Shown: positions 9,233-20,258 of the stretch, piece after piece | Layout: each line of letters begins with the position of its first letter | Position numbering within the stretch: the stretch's first letter is position 1 | Assembly (NCBI RefSeq): GCF_000222025.1 | Contig: NZ_AFQO01000008.1 | Coordinates: 1 to 64,000 of the forward strand | DNA: 64,000 nucleotides | Direction: 5' to 3' | Origin: Haemophilus haemolyticus M19501 | Lineage (GTDB): Bacteria > Pseudomonadota > Gammaproteobacteria > Enterobacterales > Pasteurellaceae | Notes under the pieces: model-generated | Seen by the model: only the letters and a program-made list of their open reading frames with translations | Told to the model about the DNA's origin: nothing | Database searches by the model: none | Program-made: the position numbers and the translations under genes

Positions 9233-9961
9233 ATGAGTAGCTTTTTTGTTGCGGGGACAGATACAAATGTGGGAAAAACCACAGCAACCCGTGCGATTAT
9301 TCAAGCCTTGCAAAAGCAGGGTGTGCAAGTGGTTGGCTATAAACCCATTGCTTGTTGCGGTGAGGAAAGTATTTATCCAGCGATGCAAGAAGAAAATACA
9401 TCAGATTATGATAATTTATCAAATTCAGATGTATTAACATTAATGGATTCAACTAAAGAAAATGTGTCCTACAAGGATATTAATAGTTATACCTTTAGCC
9501 ATAGCGCACCGATGCTGACACAAGATAGGACGCGTATTAAGTTAGATAAAATTAATCATGATTTAACTCGATTAAATCAAAATTATCAGTCTGTTGTGGT
9601 TGAGGGCTCGTTTGGTTTAATGACTCCAATGGCGGAAGGAAAAAGTTTTGCTGATTGGGTTGCACAACGAAAAATGCCTGTGGTTCTTGTGGTTGGTATT
9701 AAAGATGGTTGTGTGAATCACGCATTATTAACTGTGCAAGCGATTCAACAGCTAGGCGTGCCGTTATTGGGCTGGATAGCTAACCGAGTTAATCCATTAT
9801 TAAGCCACTATGCAGAAATTGTTGATTTGCTTGTTGAGCATATTGATGCGCCGCTTTTAGGGAAAATTCCTTATTTGCATAAACCAGAAGAGCAAGAATT
9901 GGGACATTATTTGACGGATATTGATCGATTAATGTATATGCAAACAGAGTTAGTCAAATAA
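9233..9961 (+). CDS. bioD: ATP-dependent dethiobiotin synthetase
   Basis: Closes the ureido ring of 7,8-diaminopelargonate with CO2 and ATP in biotin synthesis. The 242-residue protein has the BioD P-loop GTDTNVGKT at residues 8-16 and the VVEGSFGLMTPM motif. The start follows AAAGGAGAT, a strong ribosome site. It is detached from other bio genes. I recall H. influenzae having two bioD copies, and this would be the isolated one. The acidic, Asn-rich segment at about residues 48-75 is longer than in E. coli BioD. Confidence 0.92.
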   Translation: MSSFFVAGTDTNVGKTTATRAIIQALQKQGVQVVGYKPIACCGEESIYPAMQEENTSDYDNLSNSDVLTLMDSTKENVSYKDINSYTFSHSAPMLTQDRTRIKLDKINHDLTRLNQNYQSVVVEGSFGLMTPMAEGKSFADWVAQRKMPVVLVVGIKDGCVNHALLTVQAIQQLGVPLLGWIANRVNPLLSHYAEIVDLLVEHIDAPLLGKIPYLHKPEEQELGHYLTDIDRLMYMQTELVK

Positions 9962-9990
9962 TAAAGTGCGGTTAAAGTTTTTTATATTTA

Positions 9991-10018
9991 AATAAGGGCG
10001 TAAATAACGCCCTTATTT
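9991..10018. terminator. Bidirectional terminator between bioD and metF
   Basis: AATAAGGGCGT and ACGCCCTTATT form a long stem with a 5-6 base loop, with A/T-rich flanks on both sides, between convergent genes. Confidence 0.88.
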
Positions 10019-10046
10019 TATGGAAGAAAAATATCTTATCTTTAAG

Positions 10047-10979
<933 letters not shown>

Positions 10980-11074
10980 TTATGTATGAGTCAATTTTAA
11001 TAAATTCATTAAAAACATTAATTTAGTTAATGTAAATAGGTTTCAGCAAAAATACTAAAATATTGCATAAAAAA

Positions 11075-11103
11075 TTAGCATTCATGAAATAAATATGTAT
11101 AAT
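11075..11103 (+). promoter_or_regulatory. Promoter of rplM-rpsI
   Basis: TTAGCA (11075-11080), 17 bases, then a perfect TATAAT (11098-11103). It is the only good promoter in the 310-base metF/rplM gap and leaves a leader of about 125 bases. The remainder of the gap (10929-11074) is AT-rich with nothing I can name. Confidence 0.7.
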
Positions 11104-11117
11104 ACACCGACCCTGTA

Positions 11118-11206
11118 AATGTGCGAATTCCCATCGTACATTATTTTATCGAGATCTCACTCGAAGGGGTGGCGATTAAGATCAATGGTTGTGTTCATAA
11201 GAACAC
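11118..11206 (+). promoter_or_regulatory. Structured mRNA leader of rplM-rpsI
   Basis: The leader contains two clear hairpins. AATGTGCGA (11118-11126) pairs with TCGTACATT (11134-11142) with one G-U. GTGTTC (11191-11196) pairs with GAACAC (11201-11206) around ATAA. A CGAG/CTCG pair lies between them. In E. coli this operon is known to be autoregulated through its leader by L13. That this leader does the same is inference. Confidence 0.5.
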
Positions 11207-11235
11207 TGGGTATCAAACTAATTTTTGGTAATTAA

Positions 11236-11667
<432 letters not shown>

Positions 11668-11683
11668 TCACGAGGTTTAGAAA

Positions 11684-12076
11684 ATGGCAGAGAATCAAAA
11701 CTACGGCACAGGTCGCCGCAAAAGCTCTTCAGCTCGTGTATTTATCAAACCGGGCAGTGGTAAAATCACTATCAACCAACGTGAATTAGACGTTTACTTC
11801 GGCCGTGAAACTGCGCGCATGGTAGTACGTCAGCCATTAGAATTGGTTGAGTTAACTGATAAATTAGACCTATACATCACTGTTAAAGGTGGTGGTATTT
11901 CTGGTCAAGCGGGTGCAATCCGTCACGGTATCACTCGTGCATTGATGGAATACGATGAAACATTACGCCCAGCACTTCGTGCAGCTGGTTTCGTTACTCG
12001 TGACGCACGTCGCGTTGAACGTAAAAAAGTGGGTTTACACAAAGCACGTCGTCGTCCACAATACTCAAAACGTTAA
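11684..12076 (+). CDS. rpsI: 30S ribosomal protein S9
   Basis: Small-subunit head protein of 130 residues; its C-terminal tail reaches the P-site tRNA. The protein begins with [14 protein letters not shown] and ends in the conserved basic tail RRPQYSKR, whose last Arg contacts tRNA in known ribosome structures. The ribosome site is CGAGG. It is co-transcribed with rplM and closed by a terminator. Confidence 0.99.
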   Translation: MAENQNYGTGRRKSSSARVFIKPGSGKITINQRELDVYFGRETARMVVRQPLELVELTDKLDLYITVKGGGISGQAGAIRHGITRALMEYDETLRPALRAAGFVTRDARRVERKKVGLHKARRRPQYSKR

Positions 12077-12102
12077 TTTTTATTTTCGTTTCGAAAAAGA
12101 AA

Positions 12103-12126
12103 AGCAGAGAGAAATCTCTGCTTTTT
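12103..12126 (+). terminator. Terminator after rpsI
   Basis: AGCAGAGA and TCTCTGCT pair around a GAAA tetraloop, followed by TTTTT. Confidence 0.92.
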
Positions 12127-12169
12127 TGTTATCTAACTTATTGATTATAAAACAATAAAAAAGAATTGT

Positions 12170-12200
12170 TTGGCAAATGACCTATGCTTTGTGATAGAAT
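12170..12200 (+). promoter_or_regulatory. Candidate promoter of sspA-sspB
   Basis: TTGGCA (12170-12175) and an extended -10 TGATAGAAT (hexamer 12195-12200) lie 50 bases before the sspA ATG. The spacer is 19 bases, longer than ideal. Confidence 0.45.
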
Positions 12201-12249
12201 ACACACCCCTTATAAAATATAGAATATTTTTGGATCTTCGGAGGAATAA

Positions 12250-12888
12250 ATGTCCAGCGCATCAAGTAAACGTTCAGTAATGACCCTTTTTTCAAATAAA
12301 GATGATATTTACTGTCATCAGGTAAAAATTGTTTTAGCTGAAAAAGGTGTACTTTATGAGAACGAAGAAGTTGATTTGCAAGCATTACCAGAAGATTTAA
12401 TGGAATTAAATCCGTATGCTACGGTGCCAACGTTAGTTGATCGTGATCTTGTTTTGTTTAGTTCACGAATTATTATGGAATATCTTGACGAGCGTTTTCC
12501 GCATCCACCATTAATGCAAGTGTATCCAATTTCTCGAGCAGAAGATCGTCTTTTAATGTTACGAATTGAACAAGATTGGTATCCAACTCTCAAGAAAGCA
12601 GAAAATGGTACAGAAAGTGAAAAAGCTGAAGCGCTCAAACAATTAAAAGAAGAACTTTTAGCGATTACACCAGTTTTCCAGCAAACACCTTATTTCATGA
12701 ATGAAGAGTTTGGCTTAGTGGATTGTTATGTTGCGCCATTGTTATGGAAATTAAAACATTTAGGCGTGGAATTTACAGGTCCAGGTAGTAAACCGATTAA
12801 GGGATATATGGATCGTGTATTTAGTCGAGATTCATTCTTGCAGTCTGTAGGTGAGGCTGCACCAAAAAATTTAATGGATGATAAATAA
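12250..12888 (+). CDS. sspA: Stringent starvation protein A
   Basis: RNA polymerase-associated protein with a glutathione-transferase fold that alters transcription during starvation and stationary phase. The 212-residue protein has the thioredoxin-like N-domain (NKDDIYCHQVKIVLAEKG, then the cis-Pro stretch YATVPTLVDRD) and an all-helical C-domain with the conserved FMNEEFGLVDCYVAPLLWK. The start follows GGAGGAAT. Its stop overlaps the sspB start (TAATG), as in the usual sspAB operon. It lies directly downstream of rplM-rpsI, the same order as in E. coli. Confidence 0.97.
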   Translation: MSSASSKRSVMTLFSNKDDIYCHQVKIVLAEKGVLYENEEVDLQALPEDLMELNPYATVPTLVDRDLVLFSSRIIMEYLDERFPHPPLMQVYPISRAEDRLLMLRIEQDWYPTLKKAENGTESEKAEALKQLKEELLAITPVFQQTPYFMNEEFGLVDCYVAPLLWKLKHLGVEFTGPGSKPIKGYMDRVFSRDSFLQSVGEAAPKNLMDDK

Positions 12889-13340
12889 TGGAATACAAAG
12901 CTTCCCCTAAGCGCCCTTATTTATTACGCGCTTATTATGATTGGCTAGTAGATAACAGTTTTACGCCTTATTTAGTTGTTGATGCGACTTACTTAGGTGT
13001 GAATGTTCCTGTCGAATATGTGAAAGATGGGCAGATTATATTGAACTTGTCTGCTAATGCTACGGGCAATTTACAACTGACAAATGATTTCATCCAGTTT
13101 AATGCTCGCTTTAAAGGTGTTTCTCGTGAATTGTATATTCCAATGGGCGCAGCGCTTGCGATCTATGCTCGTGAAAATGGTGATGGCGTGATGTTTGAGC
13201 CAGAAGAGGTTTACGATGAACTTAATTCTGAGCCAGATACTGAACAACCAACTAGTTTTTATAAGGCTGTAGATAGCCCTAGAAAACAAGAAGAAAAAAA
13301 GAAAACAAAATCAGTTTCCCATTTAAGAATTGTTGATTAA
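12888..13340 (+). CDS. sspB: ClpXP specificity adaptor SspB
   Basis: Delivers ssrA-tagged products of stalled ribosomes to the ClpXP protease. The 150-residue protein has the SspB substrate-binding fold (RPYLLRAYYDWLVDNSFTPYLVVDA at the start; conserved hydrophobic IYARENGDGVMFEPE). An acidic, Lys-rich linker follows, and the protein ends in the ClpX-docking tail SHLRIVD, equivalent to E. coli LRVVK. Translation is coupled to sspA by a one-base overlap. Confidence 0.96.
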   Translation: MEYKASPKRPYLLRAYYDWLVDNSFTPYLVVDATYLGVNVPVEYVKDGQIILNLSANATGNLQLTNDFIQFNARFKGVSRELYIPMGAALAIYARENGDGVMFEPEEVYDELNSEPDTEQPTSFYKAVDSPRKQEEKKKTKSVSHLRIVD

Positions 13341-13344
13341 GAAA

Positions 13345-13377
13345 AAACGCGATGAAGTTATCATCGCGTTTATTTTT
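13345..13377. terminator. Bidirectional terminator between sspB and dxs
   Basis: AAACGCGATGA and TCATCGCGTTT form an 11-bp stem with a 5-base loop, with a T run on one side and an A run on the other. The genes are convergent. Confidence 0.92.
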
Positions 13378-15256
13378 ATAAATTACCTTGTTTTGCAATA
13401 AAGTTGAGAATTTTTTCTTCAATGCCTTTTGTATCCAATCTTAAATCTGCCAATGCTTCTTGCTGTGTCGCTTGTGGAATAAAATAATCTGGCAAGCCAA
13501 GTTGTAAAAGTGCGGTTGATTTTCCTGATGAATTTAGTACTTCTGCAACAGCAGATCCCGCTCCACCTTGAATTGCATTTTCTTCTAATGTGACTAAATA
13601 ATCATGACTTTGAGCAAGCACATCAATCATTTCAATATCAATCGGTTTCACAAAACGCATATCGACAACCGTTGCATTGAGTTTTTCTGCTGGCTCTAAA
13701 GCGGATGGTAACAGGGTACCAAAGTTTAAAATCGCAATTTTTTGACCTTCTCGAATTAAACGTGATTTACCGATAGGAAGCATTTCTAAAGGTGTTAGTT
13801 CAACACCAATGGCATTTCCGCGAGGATAACGCACTGCCGCTGGTTTCCCGCATTGATAACCTGTATAGAGCATTTGACGGCATTCATTTTCATCACTTGG
13901 TGTCATGATGATCATATTTGGAATACAACGCATAAAACTGAGATCAAATGCCCCTTGGTGTGTTGGGCCATCAGCACCTACGATACCCGCTCGATCAATC
14001 GCAAAATAATACAGGCAGTATTTTGAATGGCAACATCGTGAATTAATTGATCGTAAGCACGTTGTAGAAATGTCGAGTAAATCGCAACTACGGGGTTTAT
14101 ATCCGCCAATAGCAAGTCCAGTAGCAAACGTGACGGCGTGTTGCTCTGCAATCGCTACATCAAAATATTGTTCTGGAAAACGTTGAGAAAACTCCACCAT
14201 GCCAGAGCCTTCACGCATTGCTGGTGTGATACCAATAATTTTTGAATCTTTTTCTGCCATTTCGCATAACCAATCACCGAAAATTTTCGAATAAGTTGGC
14301 TTAGTATTGTGTTTAGGCAATTCACCACTGATTGGATCAAATTTTGGTACGCCGTGGAAACCAATAGGATCTTTTTCTGCGGGCGCGTATCCTTTACCTT
14401 TTTTCGTTTTTATATGTAAGAATTGTGGGCCTTTCAGATTACGCATATTCGTAAGTGTTGCCACTAATTCGTCAATGTTATGTCCATCTACCGGGCCAAT
14501 ATAATTAAAACCGAGTTCTTCAAATAATGTACTTTCTGGTGAGAACATCACCCCTTTCATGTGTTCTTCGGTTTTTTTCATAAAGTTTTTTACAGGTGGA
14601 ACTTTATCGAGAATTTTTTTACTTCCATCTCGTAATGTGGAGTAGATAGAACCAGAGAAAATACGAGCAAGGTGATTATTCAATGCGCCAACATTTTCTG
14701 AAATAGACATTTCATTGTCATTTAAAATAACCAACATATCAGTGTGAACAGAACCTGCGTGATTCAGCGCTTCAAAAGCCATTCCAGCAGTAATTGCGCC
14801 ATCACCGATTACGCATACCGTTTTTCTACCTGCATTTTCTCGTTCTGCGGCGACAGCAATACCCAATCCAGCACTAATAGAAGTAGATGAGTGGCCAACG
14901 CTTAATACGTCAAATTCACTTTCTTCACGCCAAGGGAAAGGATGAATACCGTCTTTTTGGCGAATAGTGGACATTTGATCTCGACGACCCGTTAAAATTT
15001 TATGTGGATAAGCTTGATGCCCAACATCCCAAATTAACTGATCAAATGGTGTTTTATACACGTAATGAAGTGCAACGGTTAGCTCTACAGTGCCTAAACC
15101 TGATGCTAAATGCCCGCTAGTTTGACTAACAGATTCTAAAAGATAACCGCGTAATTCTTGGCAGAGTTGGGGTAGCTGATCTTTATTTAAAAGACGCAAA
15201 TCTTCTGGTGAATTAATCAAAGATAATAAGGGGTAATTGTTCATATTGTTAGTCAT
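13376..15256 (-). CDS. dxs: 1-deoxy-D-xylulose-5-phosphate synthase, with a frame-scrambled patch
   Basis: First enzyme of the MEP isoprenoid pathway; a thiamine diphosphate enzyme. It is 626 residues. The cofactor motif [18 protein letters not shown] is intact. Between residue about 387 (GGYKP) and about 416 (FAIDRAG) the protein reads as nonsense. The DNA there has three extra single bases: a C in the GGGG at 14092-14095, one near 14019, and one in the AAAA at 14003-14006. Removing them gives [15 protein letters not shown] and a normal 625-residue enzyme. Together they restore frame, so the ORF stays open. This is an essential gene, so I infer base-calling error. ispA and xseB lie upstream in the same operon. 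Confidence 0.93.
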   Translation of the reverse strand: MTNNMNNYPLLSLINSPEDLRLLNKDQLPQLCQELRGYLLESVSQTSGHLASGLGTVELTVALHYVYKTPFDQLIWDVGHQAYPHKILTGRRDQMSTIRQKDGIHPFPWREESEFDVLSVGHSSTSISAGLGIAVAAERENAGRKTVCVIGDGAITAGMAFEALNHAGSVHTDMLVILNDNEMSISENVGALNNHLARIFSGSIYSTLRDGSKKILDKVPPVKNFMKKTEEHMKGVMFSPESTLFEELGFNYIGPVDGHNIDELVATLTNMRNLKGPQFLHIKTKKGKGYAPAEKDPIGFHGVPKFDPISGELPKHNTKPTYSKIFGDWLCEMAEKDSKIIGITPAMREGSGMVEFSQRFPEQYFDVAIAEQHAVTFATGLAIGGYKPRSCDLLDISTTCLRSINSRCCHSKYCLYYFAIDRAGIVGADGPTHQGAFDLSFMRCIPNMIIMTPSDENECRQMLYTGYQCGKPAAVRYPRGNAIGVELTPLEMLPIGKSRLIREGQKIAILNFGTLLPSALEPAEKLNATVVDMRFVKPIDIEMIDVLAQSHDYLVTLEENAIQGGAGSAVAEVLNSSGKSTALLQLGLPDYFIPQATQQEALADLRLDTKGIEEKILNFIAKQGNL

Positions 15257-15310
15257 TTTAAAAACGTTATAATTTTTGACCGCACTTTGTGAGCATTGAT
15301 GCGGTCGGTA

Positions 15311-16201
15311 TTAACTTTTTCTAGTAATAATGAATTCAGCTAATGCACGAAGTGCGGTTGTATCAAAAGGAATCTTTTCTAATTCAGACAAAGCACTTTG
15401 ATATAAATCTTGTGCTTTTTGTTTTGCGCCACTTAACCCAAGTAATTTGGGATACGTACTTTTATCTAAATCAAGATCCGCACCGACTTGTTTGCCAATT
15501 TCTGCACTATCACCTTCAATATCTAAAATATCATCTTGAACTTGAAAGGCTAAGCCAATGGCTTCCGCATATTGTGTTAAGGATTGTTCTAAAGTTTTGT
15601 CGGTAAAATGCGGAGAACAAATAAAACCTAATTTTAATGCAGCAATCAGCAATGCGCCCGTTTTGTTACGATGGATTAATTCTAATTCGCTTAAACTAAT
15701 TTGTTTATGCTCAGAGATAAGATCTAAACTTTGCCCTAAGCACATTCCTTGTACACCCGCGCCTTGCGCTAAAATTTGAACTAAAGCCAGTTTTTGTTCA
15801 GAAGAAATATTTGGCGTTTTAGTTAATATTTCAAAAGCGAAACTTTGCAGCGCATCGCCCGCAAGAATAGCCGTAGCTTCATCAAATTGGATATGGCAAG
15901 TAGGGTGCCCACGACGTAGACTGTCATCATCCATTGCGGGTAAATCATCGTGAATTAAGGAATAGGCATGAATGGCTTCAATAGCGGCAGCGGCGTAATC
16001 TAAGGTTTGTTTCTCTGCGCCAAGCATTTGACCTGTTGCGTAAACTAAAAAAGGCCTAACCCGTTTACCACCAAGTAATAATGCGTATTTCATCGCCTCA
16101 AGCAAAGGCGCATTATGACTTTCAATTCCCTCAAATTGAGCTTCTAAAAAGTGGTTAATACGAGTTTGAACCTGTTGTAATTCTTCAGAAAAGTTACCCA
16201 T
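15311..16201 (-). CDS. ispA: Farnesyl diphosphate synthase (geranyltranstransferase)
   Basis: Condenses IPP with DMAPP and GPP to farnesyl diphosphate for undecaprenyl and quinone chains. The 296-residue protein shows the first Asp-rich motif DDLPAMDDD with LRRGHPT, the GGKRVRPFL substrate loop, and the second Asp-rich motif DDILD followed by KQVGADLDLDKSTYPKLLG. The start codon shares its A with the xseB stop (TAATG), so the two are translationally coupled. An uptake-signal dyad lies in the gap before dxs. Confidence 0.96.
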   Translation of the reverse strand: MGNFSEELQQVQTRINHFLEAQFEGIESHNAPLLEAMKYALLLGGKRVRPFLVYATGQMLGAEKQTLDYAAAAIEAIHAYSLIHDDLPAMDDDSLRRGHPTCHIQFDEATAILAGDALQSFAFEILTKTPNISSEQKLALVQILAQGAGVQGMCLGQSLDLISEHKQISLSELELIHRNKTGALLIAALKLGFICSPHFTDKTLEQSLTQYAEAIGLAFQVQDDILDIEGDSAEIGKQVGADLDLDKSTYPKLLGLSGAKQKAQDLYQSALSELEKIPFDTTALRALAEFIITRKS

Positions 16202-16440
16202 TAAGCATTCCCTTCATAATCATTCAGTGGGGCATCTTCTGTTTTTTGCAATAAGATCTGAATACGTTGTTCTGCTTGTTGTAAACGTTCTTGTCCTAAT
16301 TTAGCCAATTGCACACCTTGTTCAAATTCTTTTAACGCTTCTTCTAATGGTAGATCGCCATTTTCTAAATGTGTAACAATATTTTCTAACTGCGCTAACG
16401 TTGTCTCAAAATCTTGTGAAGATGCGGGTTTACGCGCCAT
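16201..16440 (-). CDS. xseB: Exodeoxyribonuclease VII small subunit
   Basis: A 79-residue helical hairpin protein that binds the XseA subunit to form ExoVII, a single-strand DNA exonuclease. The family signature runs [32 protein letters not shown]. It is first in the xseB-ispA-dxs operon, the order also found in E. coli. The ribosome site is AAGGATAA just before the ATG. Confidence 0.96.
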   Translation of the reverse strand: MARKPASSQDFETTLAQLENIVTHLENGDLPLEEALKEFEQGVQLAKLGQERLQQAEQRIQILLQKTEDAPLNDYEGNA

Positions 16441-16599
16441 GGAATTATCCTTTTTTCACGGTAAAAATTGCTTGTCATTGTACTGTATTTTACTTGAGTT
16501 GTTAAAAAATTATTTCAAGCTAGGACCAGTGGACTTTTCACTATCTTTGCGTAAAATACTCGCCACTTTAAATACCCAAGAAATACCTAAGCTATTTAT

Positions 16600-18060
16600 A
16601 TGAAATTTATCGTTAAACTTTTTCCTGAAATTATGATTAAGAGCGAAACTGTTCGTAAACGTTTCGCAAAAATTTTAACCTCTAATATTCGCAATATTTT
16701 ACAGAAATATGATGAAGAAACTGCAGTTGTACGTCACTGGGATTACATTGAAGTGCGGTCAAAAAATGAAGAAAATCGTGAAGAATTAATTGCTTTGTTA
16801 CAACGTATTCCTGGTATTCATCATTTTTTAGAAGTTGAAGAAAAACCGTTTACCGATTTACATCATATTTTTGAATTGACGCTTGCTGATGTCTCGCAAC
16901 AACTTCAAGGCAAAACTTTTTGTGTTCGAGTAAAACGTAAGGGGAAACATAAATTTAGTTCGATTGAAGCAGAACGTTATATCGGTGGTGGATTAAATCA
17001 ACATATTGAAAGCGCAAAAGTGCGGTTGAAAAATCCAGATGTGACTGTTCGTATTGATATTGAAGATGACAAAATGATGTTAGTTAAAGCACGTCACGCT
17101 GGTATTGGCGGTTATCCGATTGGGACGCAAGAGGATGTGCTTTCTTTGATTTCTGGGGGATTTGATTCAGGCGTATCGAGTTATATGTTGATTCGTCGTG
17201 GTTCCCGAGTTCATTATTGTTTCTTTAATCTTGGCGGCGCAGCCCATGAAATTGGCGTTAAACAAATGGCTTATCATATTTGGCAACGCTATAGCGCTTC
17301 ACATAAAGTACGCTTTATTGCGATTAACTTTGAAGGGGTTGTCGGTGAGATTTTAGAGAACGTCGATAACGGCCAAATGGGCGTTGTATTAAAACGGATG
17401 ATGGTGCGTGCCGCAAGTAAAGTCGCTCAACGTTTCAATATTGAAGCGATTGTGACAGGGGAGGCATTAGGGCAAGTTTCTAGCCAAACTTTAACCAATT
17501 TACGCTTGATTGATGAAGCTGGTGATGCCTTAGTATTACGTCCGTTAATTACCCATGATAAAGAACAAATTATCGCAATGGCGAAAGAAATTGGTACTGA
17601 CGATATTGCAAAATCTATGCCGGAATTTTGTGGCGTGATTTCAAAAAATCCTACGATCAAAGCTGTTCGAGAAAAGATTCTAGAAGAAGAAGGGCATTTT
17701 AATTTTGAGATTCTTGAAAGTGCGGTACAAAATGCGAAATATTTAGATATTCGCCAGATCGCAGAAGAAACAGAAAAAGAAGTCGTGGAAGTAGAGGCAA
17801 TTTCTGTATTGGGTGAAAATGAAGTGATTTTGGATATTCGTAGCCCAGAAGAAACGGATGAAAATCCATTTGAATCAGATACACATGAAGTCATTCAAAT
17901 GCCGTTCTACAAACTTTCCTCTCAATTTGGTAGCCTTGATCAAAGTAAAAATTACGTGTTGTATTGTGAACGTGGTGTAATGAGTAAATTACAAGCCTTA
18001 TATTTGAAAGAAAATGGTTTCTCAAATGTGCGTGTATTTGCAAAAAAATTCATTAATTAG
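16600..18060 (+). CDS. thiI: tRNA 4-thiouridine synthase / thiamine sulfurtransferase
   Basis: Makes s4U8 in tRNA and supplies sulfur for the thiazole of thiamine. The 486-residue product has an N-terminal ferredoxin-like and THUMP region, the PP-loop SGGFDSG (185-191) and a C-terminal rhodanese domain. Both redox cysteines known from the E. coli enzyme are at the same numbers: Cys344 (PEFCGVI) and Cys456 (YCERGVM). It diverges from xseB across 159 bases, as in E. coli, where the thiI/xseB arrangement is also conserved. A small gene follows 10 bases downstream. Confidence 0.97.
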   Translation: MKFIVKLFPEIMIKSETVRKRFAKILTSNIRNILQKYDEETAVVRHWDYIEVRSKNEENREELIALLQRIPGIHHFLEVEEKPFTDLHHIFELTLADVSQQLQGKTFCVRVKRKGKHKFSSIEAERYIGGGLNQHIESAKVRLKNPDVTVRIDIEDDKMMLVKARHAGIGGYPIGTQEDVLSLISGGFDSGVSSYMLIRRGSRVHYCFFNLGGAAHEIGVKQMAYHIWQRYSASHKVRFIAINFEGVVGEILENVDNGQMGVVLKRMMVRAASKVAQRFNIEAIVTGEALGQVSSQTLTNLRLIDEAGDALVLRPLITHDKEQIIAMAKEIGTDDIAKSMPEFCGVISKNPTIKAVREKILEEEGHFNFEILESAVQNAKYLDIRQIAEETEKEVVEVEAISVLGENEVILDIRSPEETDENPFESDTHEVIQMPFYKLSSQFGSLDQSKNYVLYCERGVMSKLQALYLKENGFSNVRVFAKKFIN

Positions 18061-18070
18061 GACATAAAAT

Positions 18071-18391
18071 ATGCGTAATCAAACTAAACAGCATCTTGAA
18101 CAGCTTCAAATTACCATGCAGCAGCTTAATTTATGGCAAACGATGCCCCCTGCTGCAGAGGCGTTTTTAAGTGAAGAACCTTTTTCAATTGATACGATGT
18201 CTGCCGAAGAGTGGCTACAGTGGGTATTTATTCCACGTATGCAGGCATTGTTAGAAAGTGGTTCAACCTTGCCAAATAAAATTGCTATTTCTCCTTATAT
18301 TGAAGAAGCAATGAAGGAATTTAATGAGTTACAACAATTATTAACTCCTTTAGTTGCTTTAGAAGAACTTCTGAACAAGAAAGAATGTTAG
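18071..18391 (+). CDS. YqcC family (DUF446) protein
   Basis: A 106-residue all-helical protein of the YqcC/DUF446 family; no reaction is known to me. The recognisable features are the LNLWQTMPPAAEAFLSEEPFS-like segment, split over residues 18-38, and AEEWLQWVFIPRMQALLE near 46-63. Its stop overlaps the truC start (ATGTTAG), which indicates translational coupling. E. coli also has yqcC next to truC, so the pairing supports the identification. Confidence 0.9.
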   Translation: MRNQTKQHLEQLQITMQQLNLWQTMPPAAEAFLSEEPFSIDTMSAEEWLQWVFIPRMQALLESGSTLPNKIAISPYIEEAMKEFNELQQLLTPLVALEELLNKKEC

Positions 18392-19104
18392 AAATTTTAT
18401 ATCAAGATGAGTTTCTCGTTGCGGTGAATAAGCCTGCAGGCATGTTGGTTCATCGTAGTTGGTTAGATCCTCACGAAACTCAATTTGTGATGCAAACTTT
18501 GCGAGATCAAATTGGCCAACATGTATTTCCTATTCATCGTTTAGATCGACCGACATCTGGCGTGTTGTTATTTGCATTGAGCAGTGAAATTGCGAACCTA
18601 ATGTGTGAACAGTTTGAACAAAAGTGCGTTCAGAAATCTTATTTGGCTGTAGTGCGAGGGTATCTACAGGGAAAAGAGCGGATAGATTATCCACTAAAAA
18701 TTCAATTGGATAAAATCGCAGATAAATTTTCTCAAGAAGATAAAGAGTCTCAAGAAGCCATTACTGATTATGAAGGATTAAAAATAGTCGAAATGCCTTA
18801 TCCTGCTGGGCGTTATCAAACGGCGCGTTATTCTTTGGTTAAATTAATCCCTCATACAGGCAGAAAACACCAATTACGTCGCCATATGAAACATATTTTT
18901 CACCCAATTTTAGGTGATACGCAATATGGTGATTTGCATCAAAATCGTGCGTTAACCTTGCATCTTGGCTGTTCTCGGTTATTTTTACATTCTAATAGTT
19001 TGTCTTTTATTCATCCAATAACGAAAGAGCAAATAACAATTACAGCAGGTTTAGATGAACAATGGCATCAATTAATGAATCAATTTGGGTGGGAAAATGT
19101 TTGA
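18385..19104 (+). CDS. truC: tRNA pseudouridine(65) synthase
   Basis: RluA-family pseudouridine synthase for position 65 of certain tRNAs. In the 239-residue protein the catalytic Asp lies in [16 protein letters not shown] (about residues 51-66). The KSYLAVVRG and [25 protein letters not shown] motifs are also typical of RluA. It overlaps the preceding gene by 7 bases and the following small gene by 8, so the three form a tight operon, probably with thiI upstream. Confidence 0.94.
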   Translation: MLEILYQDEFLVAVNKPAGMLVHRSWLDPHETQFVMQTLRDQIGQHVFPIHRLDRPTSGVLLFALSSEIANLMCEQFEQKCVQKSYLAVVRGYLQGKERIDYPLKIQLDKIADKFSQEDKESQEAITDYEGLKIVEMPYPAGRYQTARYSLVKLIPHTGRKHQLRRHMKHIFHPILGDTQYGDLHQNRALTLHLGCSRLFLHSNSLSFIHPITKEQITITAGLDEQWHQLMNQFGWENV

Positions 19105-19255
19105 TATTAACTTAACACACGAACAGCAGCAAAAAGCAGTTGAACAAATTCAAGAACTTATGGCAAAAGGGATTAGTAGTGGAGAAGCGATTCAAATAGT
19201 GGCGAAAGCACTACGAGAAATTCATAAAAATGATAAAAAAACTCCAGAAAATTAA
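19097..19255 (+). CDS. YoaH-like (UPF0181) small protein
   Basis: A 52-residue protein. It starts [20 protein letters not shown] and contains the family's [22 protein letters not shown] stretch, split here over residues 20-41. The ATG at 19097 overlaps the end of truC. The family has no assigned function that I know. It is too short for most ORF thresholds, but the overlap and the family match make it convincing. Confidence 0.88.
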   Translation: MFDINLTHEQQQKAVEQIQELMAKGISSGEAIQIVAKALREIHKNDKKTPEN

Positions 19256-19370
19256 ATTTTTTGTGATCTACTTATCATTTTTGAATATTGCTCATTGCAT
19301 AACCGATCAAAATATTTGAATATAACGTCCATACGAGGTGATAAGGCGAGAGTCTTATTGATTTATTGTT

Positions 19371-19392
19371 TTAGTAGGCGAAGCCTAGAGAG
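19371..19392 (+). promoter_or_regulatory. Hairpin in the cspD leader next to the ribosome site
   Basis: TAGGC and GCCTA pair around GAA, immediately 5' of the GAGAGG ribosome site. It could tune translation of the cold-shock-like protein. This is inference from the sequence only. Confidence 0.35.
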
Positions 19393-19399
19393 GTCTTTT

Positions 19400-19618
19400 A
19401 TGGAAATTGGTGTTGTGAAATGGTTCAATAATGCAAAAGGATTTGGTTTCATTTCCGCAGAAGGCGTGGATGCTGATATTTTTGCACATTATTCAGTGAT
19501 TGAAATGGACGGTTATCGTTCATTAAAAGCAGGTCAAAAGGTGCAGTTTGAAGTTATCCACGGAGACAAAGGATCTCATGCCACGAAAATAATTCCACTT
19601 GTGGATAATCAAGAGTAA
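19400..19618 (+). CDS. cspD: Cold-shock-domain protein CspD
   Basis: A 72-residue single-strand nucleic-acid-binding protein; CspD in E. coli is a stationary-phase replication inhibitor. RNP1 (KGFGFIS) and RNP2 (DIFAHYS) are intact. The frame is open 35 codons further upstream, but the ATG at 19400 follows GAGAGG and gives the family N-terminus MEIGVVKWFNN. It is separated from the yoaH-like gene by 144 bases with small hairpins and ends in a terminator shared with matP. Confidence 0.94.
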   Translation: MEIGVVKWFNNAKGFGFISAEGVDADIFAHYSVIEMDGYRSLKAGQKVQFEVIHGDKGSHATKIIPLVDNQE

Positions 19619-19656
19619 TGCGAATGCTCTAAATTTTTCTCTATTAGTCCTAACTC

Positions 19657-19687
19657 AAAAAGACAAGAATTGCAGCTTGTCTTTTTT
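19657..19687. terminator. Bidirectional terminator between cspD and matP
   Basis: AAAGACAAG and CTTGTCTTT pair around an 8-base loop with A and T runs outside; the genes are convergent. Confidence 0.88.
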
Positions 19688-20132
19688 ATTTTAATAAATT
19701 CTTTAAACTGGTTTTCATTGCTGCCATTTGGTTTTCAAATTGCGCTTTGCTTTCTCTTTCGTCAATCATATACGTAATTGTTTCCGAAAGTGTCATTTTC
19801 ATTTTTCTAGAATATTTAGAAAGACGTAGCCAAACCGCATATTCTAAATCAATGGATTTTTTCTTGGTATGTTGTTTTTCACCATTAAAAAAGCGTTTAC
19901 GGCGTGCACGAATGGCCTGATCGAGCTTAATCGGTAAGGCTGGAGAAAGATGATTCTTAATCCATTCTTCAATTTTTTCCGGATAATTTTGGGATTCTAA
20001 TAATTCTTGGGCTTTAGCTTCTTGTAAACTTCGTTCTTCATAACGCGTGATATTTTCCCCTTCGCGATGTTTACGAATTAGGTAAATCCATTTCCAATTT
20101 GCTTCTTGATTTTCGAGTTTTTGATATTTCAT
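19686..20132 (-). CDS. matP: Macrodomain Ter protein MatP
   Basis: Binds matS sites and organises the replication-terminus region of the chromosome. The 148-residue protein starts MKYQKLENQEANWKWIYLIR and ends with a ribbon-helix-helix region (SIDLEYAVWLRLSKYSRKMK, then LSETITYMIDE) plus a C-terminal coiled coil. It is next to the Lon-like gene and fabA, the same neighbourhood as in E. coli, which makes the call firm. Its partner complex MukBEF is also encoded in this window. Confidence 0.95.
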   Translation of the reverse strand: MKYQKLENQEANWKWIYLIRKHREGENITRYEERSLQEAKAQELLESQNYPEKIEEWIKNHLSPALPIKLDQAIRARRKRFFNGEKQHTKKKSIDLEYAVWLRLSKYSRKMKMTLSETITYMIDERESKAQFENQMAAMKTSLKNLLK

Positions 20133-20258
20133 TTTTTATCATTGAGTGACGTGGTAACTGCATTAATATACGTGTTTTTATGCTGATTTTCTAGTGGATT
20201 TTCACAAGGCCATTAAATATGCGATAATGTGGTCAATTTTTCTAGAAAGAGACCAGCC

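Noticed and set aside
20229-20258. Earlier start for the Lon-like gene
   Set aside because: The ten extra codons lack a ribosome site and conservation; the GTG at 20259 matches the expected N-terminus better.
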